Part shown: piece after piece, positions 8,830 through 16,364 of the stretch
Position numbering within the stretch: the first letter of the stretch is position 1
How the letters are laid out: every line of letters begins with the position of its first letter
Program-made: the position numbers and the translations under genes
Assembly: GCA_022241785.1 (NCBI GenBank)
Contig: JAKOMP010000015.1
Location: 1 to 64,000, forward strand
Origin: Cyanocohniella sp. LLY
GTDB lineage: Bacteria > Cyanobacteriota > Cyanobacteriia > Cyanobacteriales > Nostocaceae
DNA: 64,000 bases
Direction: 5' to 3'
Notes under the pieces: generated by a model
Seen by the model: only the letters and a program-made list of their open reading frames with translations
Database searches by the model: none
What the model was told of the DNA's origin: nothing

Positions 8830-9516
8830 TTACTTGTTATACCAAGCTTGTCGCCATTGTTTCATTTGATTAATTTCGGTTTCTTGCGCCTTGATAATTT
8901 CTTGGGATAAATTCTTAATTTCCGGGCGCTGAGACTTCTCCAAAGCATCTTGAGCCATGACTACAGCACCTTCATGGTGAGGAATCATCCCATTAATAAA
9001 GCGCAAATCAAATTCCTCATCAGCTGCACCCAAATCCATGCTCATCATCATGGCTTGCATTTGTTCTGGTGTCATCTCCATCATGTGACCCATTTCGGCA
9101 TGATAAGCCAAGGGTTTATCCCCAGCGTTAGGATACCAAGCCGCCCGCCACTCGCGCATTTGAGCAATTTCTTGGTTTTGGGCTGTAATGATTTCCTCGG
9201 CTAGCTGCTTCATCTCTGGACGTTGGGATTTTTCCTGAGCTTCCTTAGCCATATCTATCGCCCCTTGATGGTGCAGAATCATCCCATCAATGAACCGCAA
9301 ATCATAGCTAGCATCAGCTGGCCCTAAATCCATTGCATGATTCATCCCACCATGATGCATGTGCTGGTGATCAGTGGTTTCAGTTGCAGTAGTATTGGGG
9401 GTAGGGTTTTCAGCAGTGTTATTGGGAGAACAAGCCGTCAACGCTCCGCCAGACACAGATGTCAAGGCTACAAAACTCAACGCCAAAAAATTATTTCTCA
9501 AAAATTGATTTCGCAT
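8830..9516 (-). CDS. CopM-like DUF305 copper-binding lipoprotein, two DUF305 units
   Basis: 228 residues. Signal peptide with lipobox LTAC (C29), then a His/Met linker (HQHMHHGGMNHAM). Two DUF305 units follow at about 63-130 and 161-228, each with D-L-R-F-I-x-G-M-I and an HH pair (H82/H83; H180/H181). The link between them is Met-rich (MGHMMEMTPEQMQAMMMSM). DUF305 includes Synechocystis CopM, an extracytoplasmic Cu(I)-binding protein whose gene is next to copRS, which supports copper as substrate here. First gene of the operon, with the regulated promoter just upstream. Confidence 0.88.
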   Translation of the reverse strand: MRNQFLRNNFLALSFVALTSVSGGALTACSPNNTAENPTPNTTATETTDHQHMHHGGMNHAMDLGPADASYDLRFIDGMILHHQGAIDMAKEAQEKSQRPEMKQLAEEIITAQNQEIAQMREWRAAWYPNAGDKPLAYHAEMGHMMEMTPEQMQAMMMSMDLGAADEEFDLRFINGMIPHHEGAVVMAQDALEKSQRPEIKNLSQEIIKAQETEINQMKQWRQAWYNK

Positions 9517-9550
9517 AAGTTATTTTTCCAGCTATGGTTCTGCATTATAT

Positions 9551-9580
9551 TTTGTACTCTCCAGTTCACTAGAGAGTCAA
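9551..9580 (-). promoter_or_regulatory. MerR-type metal promoter/operator for the efflux operon
   Basis: On the minus strand, a -35-like TTGACT (9580-9575) overlaps a dyad: GAGAGT at 9572-9577 pairs with ACTCTC at 9556-9561, with inner arms ACT (9568-9570) and AGT (9563-9565). A -10-like TACAAA follows at 9556-9551, 35 nt before the DUF305 start. A dyad between the boxes with a stretched spacer is the classic layout of MerR-family (ZntR/CadR/CoaR-like) promoters. No merR gene is in the window. Confidence 0.55.
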
Positions 9581-9657
9581 GCTTGGCATTGATTGTTTCC
9601 CAGAACTAGTTGTGCAAGCATCGGTTTGATATGCAATATCTAGCTTTGCAGACAAAA

Positions 9658-9675
9658 ATGAAATCAAGATGAAAT
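9658..9675. promoter_or_regulatory. Direct repeat ATGAAAT with 11-bp period (OmpR-type site)
   Basis: ATGAAAT at 9658-9664 and 9669-9675 is a perfect 7-bp direct repeat one helical turn apart, as expected for an OmpR/PhoB-type dimer. It lies between the divergent DUF305 and htrA-like genes, 142 bp and 100 bp from their start codons. The operon-encoded response regulator is the obvious candidate ligand; this is inference. Confidence 0.4.
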
Positions 9676-9774
9676 GGTTGGAATTACTAGAATGAGAGTA
9701 GGAGGGATGGGAGGATAAGGGACAAGGGGAAGTAAGCAATGACTAATTACTAATGGCTAATTTCGCAATTTTGT

Positions 9775-10896
9775 ATGAAAAATTTTCTCCAACAACCAGC
9801 ACTTTATTTGGTATTACTTGTAACTGGTTGTGCCACTAACACAGGTATTAGGAATGCTCAACAACCTGTATTACCAAACATACTGCCGCAATCAGATGCA
9901 ACTATAGATGTCAATTATATAACTCGAGTTGTTCAAGAAGTGGGGCCAGCCGTGGTGCGAATTGACTCGACTCGGACTGTAGAAGTATCCCCAGACCCAG
10001 TATTTGAAAGATTTTTTCAGGGAGAGTTACCCACTAGAGAAGAAGTGCAACGGGGTCTTGGTTCAGGATTTATTACTACTGCTGATGGACTAATTTTTAC
10101 TAATGCCCATGTGGTGGCAAATGCAGATACTGTTACTGTACTGTTAAAGGATGGTCGCCGTTTGCAAGGTGAAGTAGTGGGTGCTGATTCTGTCACAGAT
10201 GTAGCTGTGGTGAAAATTCCGGCGACAGAATTACCGACAGTGAAGCTAGGTAACTCAGATAATTTAAACCCAGGAGAGTGGGCGATCGCAATAGGCAATC
10301 CCCTCGGATTAGATAACACCGTTACCCAAGGAATTATCAGTGCTACACAGCGTTCTGTGGCGGCTTTGGGTGTACCAGCCGAGCGAGTTGATTTTATCCA
10401 AACCGATGCAGCCATTAATCCCGGTAACTCTGGCGGACCTTTGCTGAATGCTCAAGGAGAAGTAATCGGGATGAATACCGCCATCATCCAGGGAGCGCAA
10501 GGATTAGGCTTTGCCATTCCCATCAACACGGCTCAACGAATTGCACAACAATTAATAGAAAAAGGACGCGTAGATCATCCATATATCGGGCTGCAAATGG
10601 CTCAATTGAGTCCAGAATTGCGTGAGAAAATTAATCAAAGTGATGTTGATATTCAAATTACTCAAGATACTGGTGTCATTGTTTTAGGAGTCGCCCGCAA
10701 CTCACCTGCTTTTCGTGGCGGTTTACGTCCAGGCGACATTATTGAAACCATGAATAATGTAGCTATTCAAGATGTCAAGCAAGTACAACAACAAGTAGAA
10801 AATACCAATATTGGTAATCCCATACAAATTACTGTTAGTCGCAACGGTAGCCAACAGGTATTAACAATCCGACCAGAAGCATTACCGACAAAATAG
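9775..10896 (+). CDS. HtrA/Deg-type serine protease, lipoprotein form with one PDZ
   Basis: 373 residues. A short signal peptide ends in lipobox LVTGC (C19), so it is probably membrane-tethered by lipid. The trypsin-like S1C domain has the triad H112 (FTNAHVV), D142 (VTDVAVVKIP) and S219 (NPGNSGGPLL). One PDZ domain (about 275-370) contains GGLRPGDIIETMN. It should degrade or refold damaged periplasmic proteins, like cyanobacterial HhoA/HhoB/HtrA. It is divergent from the metal operon and may share its regulatory region. The lipobox replaces the usual TM anchor. ATG at 9775. Confidence 0.9.
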   Translation: MKNFLQQPALYLVLLVTGCATNTGIRNAQQPVLPNILPQSDATIDVNYITRVVQEVGPAVVRIDSTRTVEVSPDPVFERFFQGELPTREEVQRGLGSGFITTADGLIFTNAHVVANADTVTVLLKDGRRLQGEVVGADSVTDVAVVKIPATELPTVKLGNSDNLNPGEWAIAIGNPLGLDNTVTQGIISATQRSVAALGVPAERVDFIQTDAAINPGNSGGPLLNAQGEVIGMNTAIIQGAQGLGFAIPINTAQRIAQQLIEKGRVDHPYIGLQMAQLSPELREKINQSDVDIQITQDTGVIVLGVARNSPAFRGGLRPGDIIETMNNVAIQDVKQVQQQVENTNIGNPIQITVSRNGSQQVLTIRPEALPTK

Positions 10897-10911
10897 GAAA
10901 TTACTATAGTG

Positions 10912-10952
10912 ACTTTTCATGTCATGTGGAAAAGTCCCCGAAAAATCTAACT
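10912..10952. repeat. Truncated end of the ACTTTTCA MITE-like family
   Basis: The block starting ACTTTTCATGTCATGTGG and continuing AAAAGTCCCCG..AAATCTAACT matches the left end of the element at 43944-44061 and, inverted, the right end of 54501-54711. The rest is missing; a different repeat begins at 10981. Confidence 0.65.
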
Positions 10953-10980
10953 TCTAAGCAACAGGAACTAAATAATTCCC

Positions 10981-11056
10981 GTAGGTTGGGTTGACGTAAG
11001 GAAACCCAACATCCTCTAGACTTTGTTGGGTTGCGCTATCGCTTAACCCAACCTAC
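10981..11056. repeat. 76-bp palindromic repeat, nested inverted repeats
   Basis: GTAGGTTGGGTT (10981-10992) and AACCCAACCTAC (11045-11056) are perfect 12-bp terminal inverted repeats. A second hairpin, AACCCAACA (11003-11011) with TGTTGGGTT (11024-11032), lies inside. It is 85 bp downstream of the htrA-like gene, where it could act as an RNA stem-loop. A related half copy is embedded at about 34979-35010. Confidence 0.75.
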
Positions 11057-11537
11057 TTTTTCTCTTAAGTGAACCGTATTGGGATCAAAATGCTGTTAGG
11101 CAACTTGATAAGACTTGTGTGTACACCGTAGCCTAGTAGGAGAGAGACTTTTAATTTCTAATTTAGAAGTTAAATTTTCCACAGCTAACTCAAAAGACAT
11201 ATCTCAATTCTCTATCGTTTGCTAGAGGCAAAAAAATCACATTTATCTATACTTGCGGTGATATTTGCAACCCGTTTAAAATACCAATAAACCTTTTCTA
11301 ATTACGAATTATCATGCAAGGATTTCGCTTAGGTTCTATTTTCGGGAGGTAAATCCCCATAAACCTGTCTTAGTTATTAATATTTTTCCTTATCCTCTGG
11401 ATTGATTTTAAGCGCTGGTATCTTTTAGGCTAATATTAATCGCTACGACTTAATTACAGCCAATCATTTGCCTACTTGAATCAACGCTAACAAAATTTAG
11501 GTCAGGCAGCTTAATTTTTGACGCAATGATTGTAATG
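11057..11537. other. Non-coding stretch with a possible protease relic
   Basis: No intact gene is visible. The only coding-like signal is the 11314-11430 fragment. Otherwise it is AT-rich with an ATTACGAATTA unit at about 11301-11312, and forms the downstream flank of the minus-strand gene at 11538. Confidence 0.5.
11314..11430 (+). pseudogene. Possible N-terminal relic of a site-2 protease (M50) gene
   Basis: From an ATG at 11314 the frame reads MQGFRLGSIFGR, stop, IPINLS, stop, LLIFFLILWIDFKRW. With the stops at 11350-11352 and 11374-11376 ignored, this resembles the start of cyanobacterial rhomboid-like/M50 site-2 proteases (xGSIFGIPI..S W..FF.L). The remainder of the gene is absent. Resemblance is from memory of the family and the fragment is short, so this is tentative. 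Confidence 0.3.
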
Positions 11538-11927
11538 TTATTTGAAAGGGTTTTTTGGAGAAAATTTACCATTTTTAGGGCTGTATTCAGAGCAATCTTT
11601 CGCCTGTTCGGTGAGAACTAAAGAAGGTTCTACGGCACACTTGAGATAATGATTATTAGAGTAAAATCGACAATTGCGACAGGGTACTTGATGTAAAGAC
11701 TTAATACTAAAGACCATTTTATGATCTAAAACAGTCCGAATTTTTTGTAGTATCAAGAAAAAAACTACCCAACTTAAAATTAAGGCAATTGGCGATAAAG
11801 TGAGAGCTATATCAGAGACATCTAAGCTATCTTGTTGTGGGGGTTCTGATCTAATTTCGCTCTGAATTACCTGACGCAATTTGAGATTATTAGCTACTTT
11901 ATTTGGCAGGATTGGCTCGGAAGACAT
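11538..11927 (-). CDS. Conserved cyanobacterial small membrane protein with four-Cys motif
   Basis: 129 residues: a polar N-terminus, one TM helix at about 44-62, then a soluble tail with C83, C86, C97 and C112 in VPCRNCRFYSNNHYLKCAVE and CSEYSP. The CxxC-x10-C-x14-C spacing suggests a metal or redox site. Proteins of this shape recur in cyanobacteria without known function. Stop at 11538, ATG at 11927. It stands alone, flanked by AT-rich gaps. Confidence 0.75.
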   Translation of the reverse strand: MSSEPILPNKVANNLKLRQVIQSEIRSEPPQQDSLDVSDIALTLSPIALILSWVVFFLILQKIRTVLDHKMVFSIKSLHQVPCRNCRFYSNNHYLKCAVEPSLVLTEQAKDCSEYSPKNGKFSPKNPFK

Positions 11928-12624
11928 ATTATTTAACCTCGGCTATCTAATTTTTGTGTGTTTGTTTTGATACAAAACTAATTGGTAATTTTAGAGCCAC
12001 AATCTGTAATTAATTAAGTAAGTACGAAAATAGCCAATCAATAAGAAATTAAATTTTGATTAGCTTTTTGCAGCCTGAGAATATAGTAAAAATAGGTATA
12101 TAGTAATACTTCCTCTATAAGTTGTAAAATTAAAGAAGACATAGAGGAATAAACCTCAAGCCCAGTCCCAGAAAGCCAAGCATAAAAAAAATCTTTCAAA
12201 AATGATTTAAAACTGCTATAGAAAATAAATAATTTATACTCTGGATAGTTAGTTATTTTTAAACTCTCCACTAGTATATTGGGGAAATTTCTAGCCGAGC
12301 AAATCATGAGACAACAGGTATTCTTAATTTTTGTTTGGTTAATTTAAGACAAAACCTGTATTTCCTTATGCTTCAATTATATGTTTAACAAAATATAATT
12401 TATCGTATATCTGCCGATAGTTTTGTTCATAATTTTTAATTATATATCCAAAGGAGTATATTAATAAAATGACTTATATTCACAGTGGCTCATGTTAAAA
12501 TTTTATCCATTATTAAGTCTTTATTAAAAATATAATTACTCTTTAAGCCAGTTTGTAATTAAGTACTATATGCGGTAAAATTTGGAAGAATTAATGTAAT
12601 TACATAGTATATAGGGGTATTATC
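11928..12624. other. AT-rich 0.7-kb gap with no supported gene
   Basis: Very AT-rich. An open frame on the minus strand (12038-12307, 89 codons) has no recognisable family, no ribosome site and a composition like the surrounding non-coding DNA, so I do not call it. The right end should hold the promoter of the holin-like gene at 12625. Confidence 0.5.
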
Positions 12625-12975
12625 ATGTTGAGTATTGTTCTCACTTGGATAGTTACCAGCGTCAGCTTTTTGATTATTTCTCGACTTCCCTTAGGAATTG
12701 AAATTGATAATTTTGGTAAAGCCGCTATTTCTGCGGCTGTTTTTGGCATATTGAATGCCATTCTCTTGCCAATTCTCACTTTTTTTGCATTTCCATTTAT
12801 TCTCTTGAGTTTTGGATTATTTTTCTTTATATTGAATGCCATCATTTTTGCACTAGCTGCTGCCTTAGTTCCAGGTTTTACCCTGAGATGGGGTTTTTGG
12901 AGTGCATTACTGGGATCTTTTACTTTAGCAATTGTGAATTCTATTCTCTTGAGTATTGTGCGGACAGCAGTATAA
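12625..12975 (+). CDS. Phage holin family 4 / DUF360-like small membrane protein
   Basis: 116 residues, almost entirely hydrophobic, with four predicted TM helices (about 3-20, 30-55, 57-82, 90-112). The ILNAILLPILTFFAFPF segment is typical of the Phage_holin_4_2 family, a chromosomal membrane protein family widespread in cyanobacteria and not evidence of a prophage. Function is unknown. It ends 64 bp before the lipoprotein SOD gene on the same strand. ATG at 12625. Confidence 0.8.
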   Translation: MLSIVLTWIVTSVSFLIISRLPLGIEIDNFGKAAISAAVFGILNAILLPILTFFAFPFILLSFGLFFFILNAIIFALAAALVPGFTLRWGFWSALLGSFTLAIVNSILLSIVRTAV

Positions 12976-13039
12976 AATACTCTTTGCTGTTGAAATCAGA
13001 GTAAAGTCTGAATTTTTGATAACTAAAAAATAGACGTAA

Positions 13040-13855
13040 ATGAGAAAATTTATGGCAAAATTTTTGCGAGGTAAAATAGGCTTTTTTCTTTCAGGATTGC
13101 TTCTGACAGTTCTGCTAATTTCTTGTCAAACAGTACCCAGTGCTGAATCACAACCTGCAACTCCTACCGCAACTACCACTACTACAAATTTCCCTCCTGT
13201 CGCTTCTCCTGATGGTGAACTGAGTGCGGACACAGCAAAATTACCACCATTACCCTATGATTTTGGGGCATTAGGCAAAGCTATTGATGCGGAAACGATG
13301 AAACTACATCATGATGCACATCACGCTAGCTATGTGAATAACCTCAACGATGCCTTAAAACAGGAGCCAGAATTACAAAAAAGAAGTGTAGAATCTTTGC
13401 TCCGGGATTTAGACAGTGTTCCCGAAAATATTCGGACAACGGTACGCAACAATGCTGGTGGGCATCTTAACCATACTATTTTCTGGCAAATCATGAGTCC
13501 TGATGGTGGTGGCGAACCAACAGGGGAAATTGCCCAAGAAATTAACCAAACATTTGGTGATTTTGCCAGCTTTCAAAAACAGTTTAACGAAGCAGGAGGC
13601 AATCGCTTCGGTAGTGGTTGGGTATGGTTAGTGCGTAACCCAGCCGGAGGACTGGAAATAGTCACCACACCTAATCAAGACAATCCCATTATGGATGGTG
13701 CGTATTATCCGATTATGGGTAACGACGTGTGGGAACATGCATATTACCTGAGATATCGCAACCGTCGCGCAGAGTATTTAAATAATTGGTGGAACGTAGT
13801 CAACTGGCCAGAAATCAATAGGCGATCGCAAGCTTCATTACAAACTGGTAATTAG
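13040..13855 (+). CDS. sodA: Membrane-tethered (lipoprotein) Mn/Fe superoxide dismutase
   Basis: 271 residues. A signal segment (about 11-28) ends in lipobox LISC (C29), followed by a Thr/Pro-rich linker and then the SOD fold (about 67-265). Metal-ligand regions are visible: [29 protein letters not shown] and [23 protein letters not shown] (Val rather than Ala) favours the Mn type. It should remove superoxide at the outer face of the membrane. Anabaena is known to have a membrane-bound MnSOD. Only 13 bp separate it from the flavocytochrome gene, suggesting an operon. Start could be M1 or M5. Confidence 0.9.
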   Translation: MRKFMAKFLRGKIGFFLSGLLLTVLLISCQTVPSAESQPATPTATTTTTNFPPVASPDGELSADTAKLPPLPYDFGALGKAIDAETMKLHHDAHHASYVNNLNDALKQEPELQKRSVESLLRDLDSVPENIRTTVRNNAGGHLNHTIFWQIMSPDGGGEPTGEIAQEINQTFGDFASFQKQFNEAGGNRFGSGWVWLVRNPAGGLEIVTTPNQDNPIMDGAYYPIMGNDVWEHAYYLRYRNRRAEYLNNWWNVVNWPEINRRSQASLQTGN

Positions 13856-13868
13856 GAAAAAAGCTGCT

Positions 13869-15203
13869 ATGAAAAGTTTGTTAATGCACAGTCCTGTAGT
13901 CGTAGCAGCAGGTTGGATAGGGGCTTATATATTTATTACCGTTTTGCCCCTACTAATTTTGCTCATATATCGGCCGACAGGTAGAGAGTTTTGGACTGAA
14001 TTTTCTGTGGCTTTGGGTTTCATTGGTCTAGCGATGATGGCGCTACAATTTGCCCTCACAGCCCGTATCAATCGCATAGAAGCATCCTATGGTGTTGATA
14101 TCATTCTGCAATTTCACCGCTACATCTCTTTAGTAGCATTTGCCTTTATTCTGATTCACCCATTAATTTTGTTCGTGGTGCAGCCAGAAACGCGAGCGCT
14201 GTTAAACTTTTTTACAGCCCCTTGGCGTGCTAGAGCCGCAGTTTTAGGGACTTTAGCCTTAATTTTGTTAATTGTCACAACAATTTGGCGTCAACAGTTG
14301 AAAATTCCCTATGAACCTTGGCGCACATCTCATGGGATTTTGGCAGTCCTGGCAATTAGTTTGGGGCTAGCACATGGCTTAGGGGTAGGCTATTACTTAA
14401 ATCTGTTTTGGAAAGCGGTTTTGTGGACAGCGATCGCGCTGACTGCCCTCTGGCTACTGATATATGTGCGTTTAGTCAAACCCATGTTCATGACCAAAAA
14501 GCCTTATCTCGTAGAAGAAGTACGTCAAGAACGGGGAGATGTCTGGACATTAGCATTAAGACCTAGAGGACACGAAGGTTTTCAGTTTCAGCCTGGTCAA
14601 TTTGCTTGGATTACCTTGGGTATATCACCATTTCGGATGCGAGAACATCCTTTTTCCATGTCATCTAGCGGAGACAATACTGAACGCATTGAGTTTAGTA
14701 TCAAGGCATTGGGAGACTTTACCAAAAGAATCAAAGACGTAACACCCGGAACCAAAGCTTTTCTTGACGGCCCCTATGGAGTTTTCACCACTGACAGGTA
14801 TGAAGATACGGCTGGATTTGTCTTAATTGCCGGTGGTATTGGGATCACGCCGATGATTAGTATGCTATTAACCCATGCAGAACGCCAAGATGAACGCCCT
14901 TACATATTAATCTATGCCAGCAAAACTTGGGATGACGTTACTTTCCGTGAAGAACTGCATGAATTGCAGCAAAAATTAGACCTAACCGTTGTCCATGTCC
15001 TCAAAGATGCTCCAGAAGATTGGTCAGGGGAAACAGGCTATGTAGATAAGGAACTCTTAGGACGTTATCTACCCAAACGTAGAGGTACAAGGCAGTATTT
15101 TATTTGTGCATCACCCAAAATGATGGATCAGGTAGAAGCAGCGTTGCATCAACTGGAGGTTCCCACAACTAATATCCACATGGAACACTTTAATCTGGTT
15201 TAA
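13869..15203 (+). CDS. NOX/ferric-reductase-like flavocytochrome (FRD plus FAD/NAD domains)
   Basis: 444 residues. Six or so TM helices (about 10-200) carry two bis-heme His pairs, H83/H97 and H155/H169, each 14 apart, as in the ferric-reductase/NOX family. The cytosolic half has the FAD motif REHPFSMSS (about 258-266), GPYGVF and the pyridine-nucleotide motif AGGIGITPMIS (321-331). Electrons from NAD(P)H would cross the membrane to an acceptor outside (Fe(III), Cu(II) or O2). Located 13 bp after sodA. Which acceptor is used cannot be read from sequence. Confidence 0.85.
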   Translation: MKSLLMHSPVVVAAGWIGAYIFITVLPLLILLIYRPTGREFWTEFSVALGFIGLAMMALQFALTARINRIEASYGVDIILQFHRYISLVAFAFILIHPLILFVVQPETRALLNFFTAPWRARAAVLGTLALILLIVTTIWRQQLKIPYEPWRTSHGILAVLAISLGLAHGLGVGYYLNLFWKAVLWTAIALTALWLLIYVRLVKPMFMTKKPYLVEEVRQERGDVWTLALRPRGHEGFQFQPGQFAWITLGISPFRMREHPFSMSSSGDNTERIEFSIKALGDFTKRIKDVTPGTKAFLDGPYGVFTTDRYEDTAGFVLIAGGIGITPMISMLLTHAERQDERPYILIYASKTWDDVTFREELHELQQKLDLTVVHVLKDAPEDWSGETGYVDKELLGRYLPKRRGTRQYFICASPKMMDQVEAALHQLEVPTTNIHMEHFNLV

Positions 15204-15307
15204 AGACAAAGAGGTGCTGAGGTAACGTAGAGTTTTTGTAAATAGCCATTTCACGTGTTCCCTGTTCACTATTTTCCCAAAGTCCCATATTTGATTAAAT
15301 TTGAATT

Positions 15308-15532
15308 ATGCGCTACAGCATCATGCTTCAATTGGTGACAGGCATCACCACAATTTTAGTGGGTACTGCTGCCTTCTTTGCTTGGTTACAAACTCGTTCT
15401 TCTCCCAGAGAAACTACAGTCACACGCAATAGTGAGTATTTCACGTCGTATTACTTTATTTATTCTGTCAGTTCTGGCCGCGATCGCACTCATTTTGATT
15501 GCATCTCCCGCAGTCATCATCCCTCCACCTAA
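15308..15532 (+). CDS. Possible small membrane protein overlapping the DUF2459 start
   Basis: ATG at 15308 opens a 74-codon frame whose first 45 residues look real: one TM helix (about 6-27) and a short polar tail (WLQTRSSPRETTVTRNSE). After that it overlaps the DUF2459 gene out of frame for 101 bp and composition becomes unconvincing (Arg/His/Ser-rich). Either it is a genuine overlapping gene, or a small gene has lost its own stop. No family recognised. Confidence 0.3.
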   Translation: MRYSIMLQLVTGITTILVGTAAFFAWLQTRSSPRETTVTRNSEYFTSYYFIYSVSSGRDRTHFDCISRSHHPST

Positions 15533-16016
15533 ACCAATCCAGCCAGTCACCGTCTACGTCATTGATCAGGGTTTACATTCCCGATTAGTTTTACCCGATA
15601 ATGACAACAAATTAATTCAATATGCTTATGGTGATTGGCGTTACTTTGCATTAAACCAGCAAAACTTGGGTAGTGGAATTGCTGCACTGCTGATTCCTAC
15701 TCAGGGAACCCTCGGTAGAAGAGAATATCAAGACTTAGCCGAGATGAAGCAGACTCTCAATAGCAATAACAGTGTCCTGAGTTTTCCCGTAGCCCAACTT
15801 GACGTGATCCGGCTAAAACAATCATTGGATAAACGCTTTAATCAAAATATTTCCACCCAAATATTCAACCCGCTAAATAAAATGTACTTTGTGCAAGACG
15901 ATTTAGATTACACCTTATACCACAATAGTAATCATGAATTAGTTGTATGGCTAGAAGCATTAGATTGTCGAGTTGAAGGCTTTGTTCTGTTAGCTGATTT
16001 TAAAATATCAGAATAA
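15432..16016 (+). CDS. DUF2459 (TIGR02117-like) membrane-anchored protein
   Basis: From GTG at 15432 the protein is 194 residues: an N-terminal TM helix (about 8-30), then the conserved VTVYVIDQGLHSRLVLP, YAYGDWRYFALNQQNLGSG and PTQGTLGRREYQ blocks of DUF2459. The frame is open upstream to 15378, but those 18 residues are not hydrophobic-signal-like, so GTG is preferred. Function unknown; the domain faces the periplasm by topology. The C-terminus (LLADFKISE) is shorter and less conserved than usual. Confidence 0.7.
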   Translation: MSISRRITLFILSVLAAIALILIASPAVIIPPPKPIQPVTVYVIDQGLHSRLVLPDNDNKLIQYAYGDWRYFALNQQNLGSGIAALLIPTQGTLGRREYQDLAEMKQTLNSNNSVLSFPVAQLDVIRLKQSLDKRFNQNISTQIFNPLNKMYFVQDDLDYTLYHNSNHELVVWLEALDCRVEGFVLLADFKISE

Positions 16017-16106
16017 AAAATCGAGTCTTGGCGTATGAAATAATTTTATTTTTTCAACCTATACTACTAAGTAGGTAAACATAATTCAATATAAAAAAAT
16101 TTGTTC

Positions 16107-16126
16107 GTAGTAAGCGATTTATCGCT
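16107..16126. repeat. Half copy of the GTAGTAAG hairpin element
   Basis: GTAGTAAGCGATTTATCGCT matches, inverted, one arm of the 3960-4016 element. It lies in the 262-bp gap before the frame-broken membrane protein, where nothing else is recognised. Confidence 0.55.
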
Positions 16127-16284
16127 CTCTTAGCACTTTTCAAAGAGATAGAGCCGCTGACTAAAAACTTTTATTTTATTAAGCCTTTCTATTTCATCCA
16201 TAATGCTGATTGCATTTATGTCAGATAAATAGGAAAATTAGTAAGTTGAAAAATTTATAGAATTTAGCAAATTCAGTTATGTCT

Positions 16285-16305
16285 ATGAAACTTACTAAAA
16301 AAAAA
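16285..16305 (+). other. A9 run splitting the reading frame of the downstream gene
   Basis: An ATG at 16285 (another in frame at 16279) starts MKLTKKK and reaches nine A residues at 16297-16305; in that frame translation ends at a stop at 16339-16341. The other frame, open from 16299, gives TDIHRNLWRERLIAILALIN and flows directly into the 16365 gene. One extra A, or a -1 slip on the run, would join the two into a sensible N-terminus with a first TM helix. Confidence 0.65.
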
Positions 16306-16364
16306 CTGATATTCACCGCAATCTCTGGCGAGAACGTCTAATTGCCATTCTTGCTTTAATTAAT

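Noticed and set aside
12038-12307. 89-codon minus-strand open frame
   Set aside because: AT-rich, no ribosome site, no recognisable family; hydrophobicity follows from composition.
12625-12975. Prophage (holin-like gene)
   Set aside because: The holin-4-like family is a common chromosomal membrane protein in cyanobacteria and no other phage gene is near.
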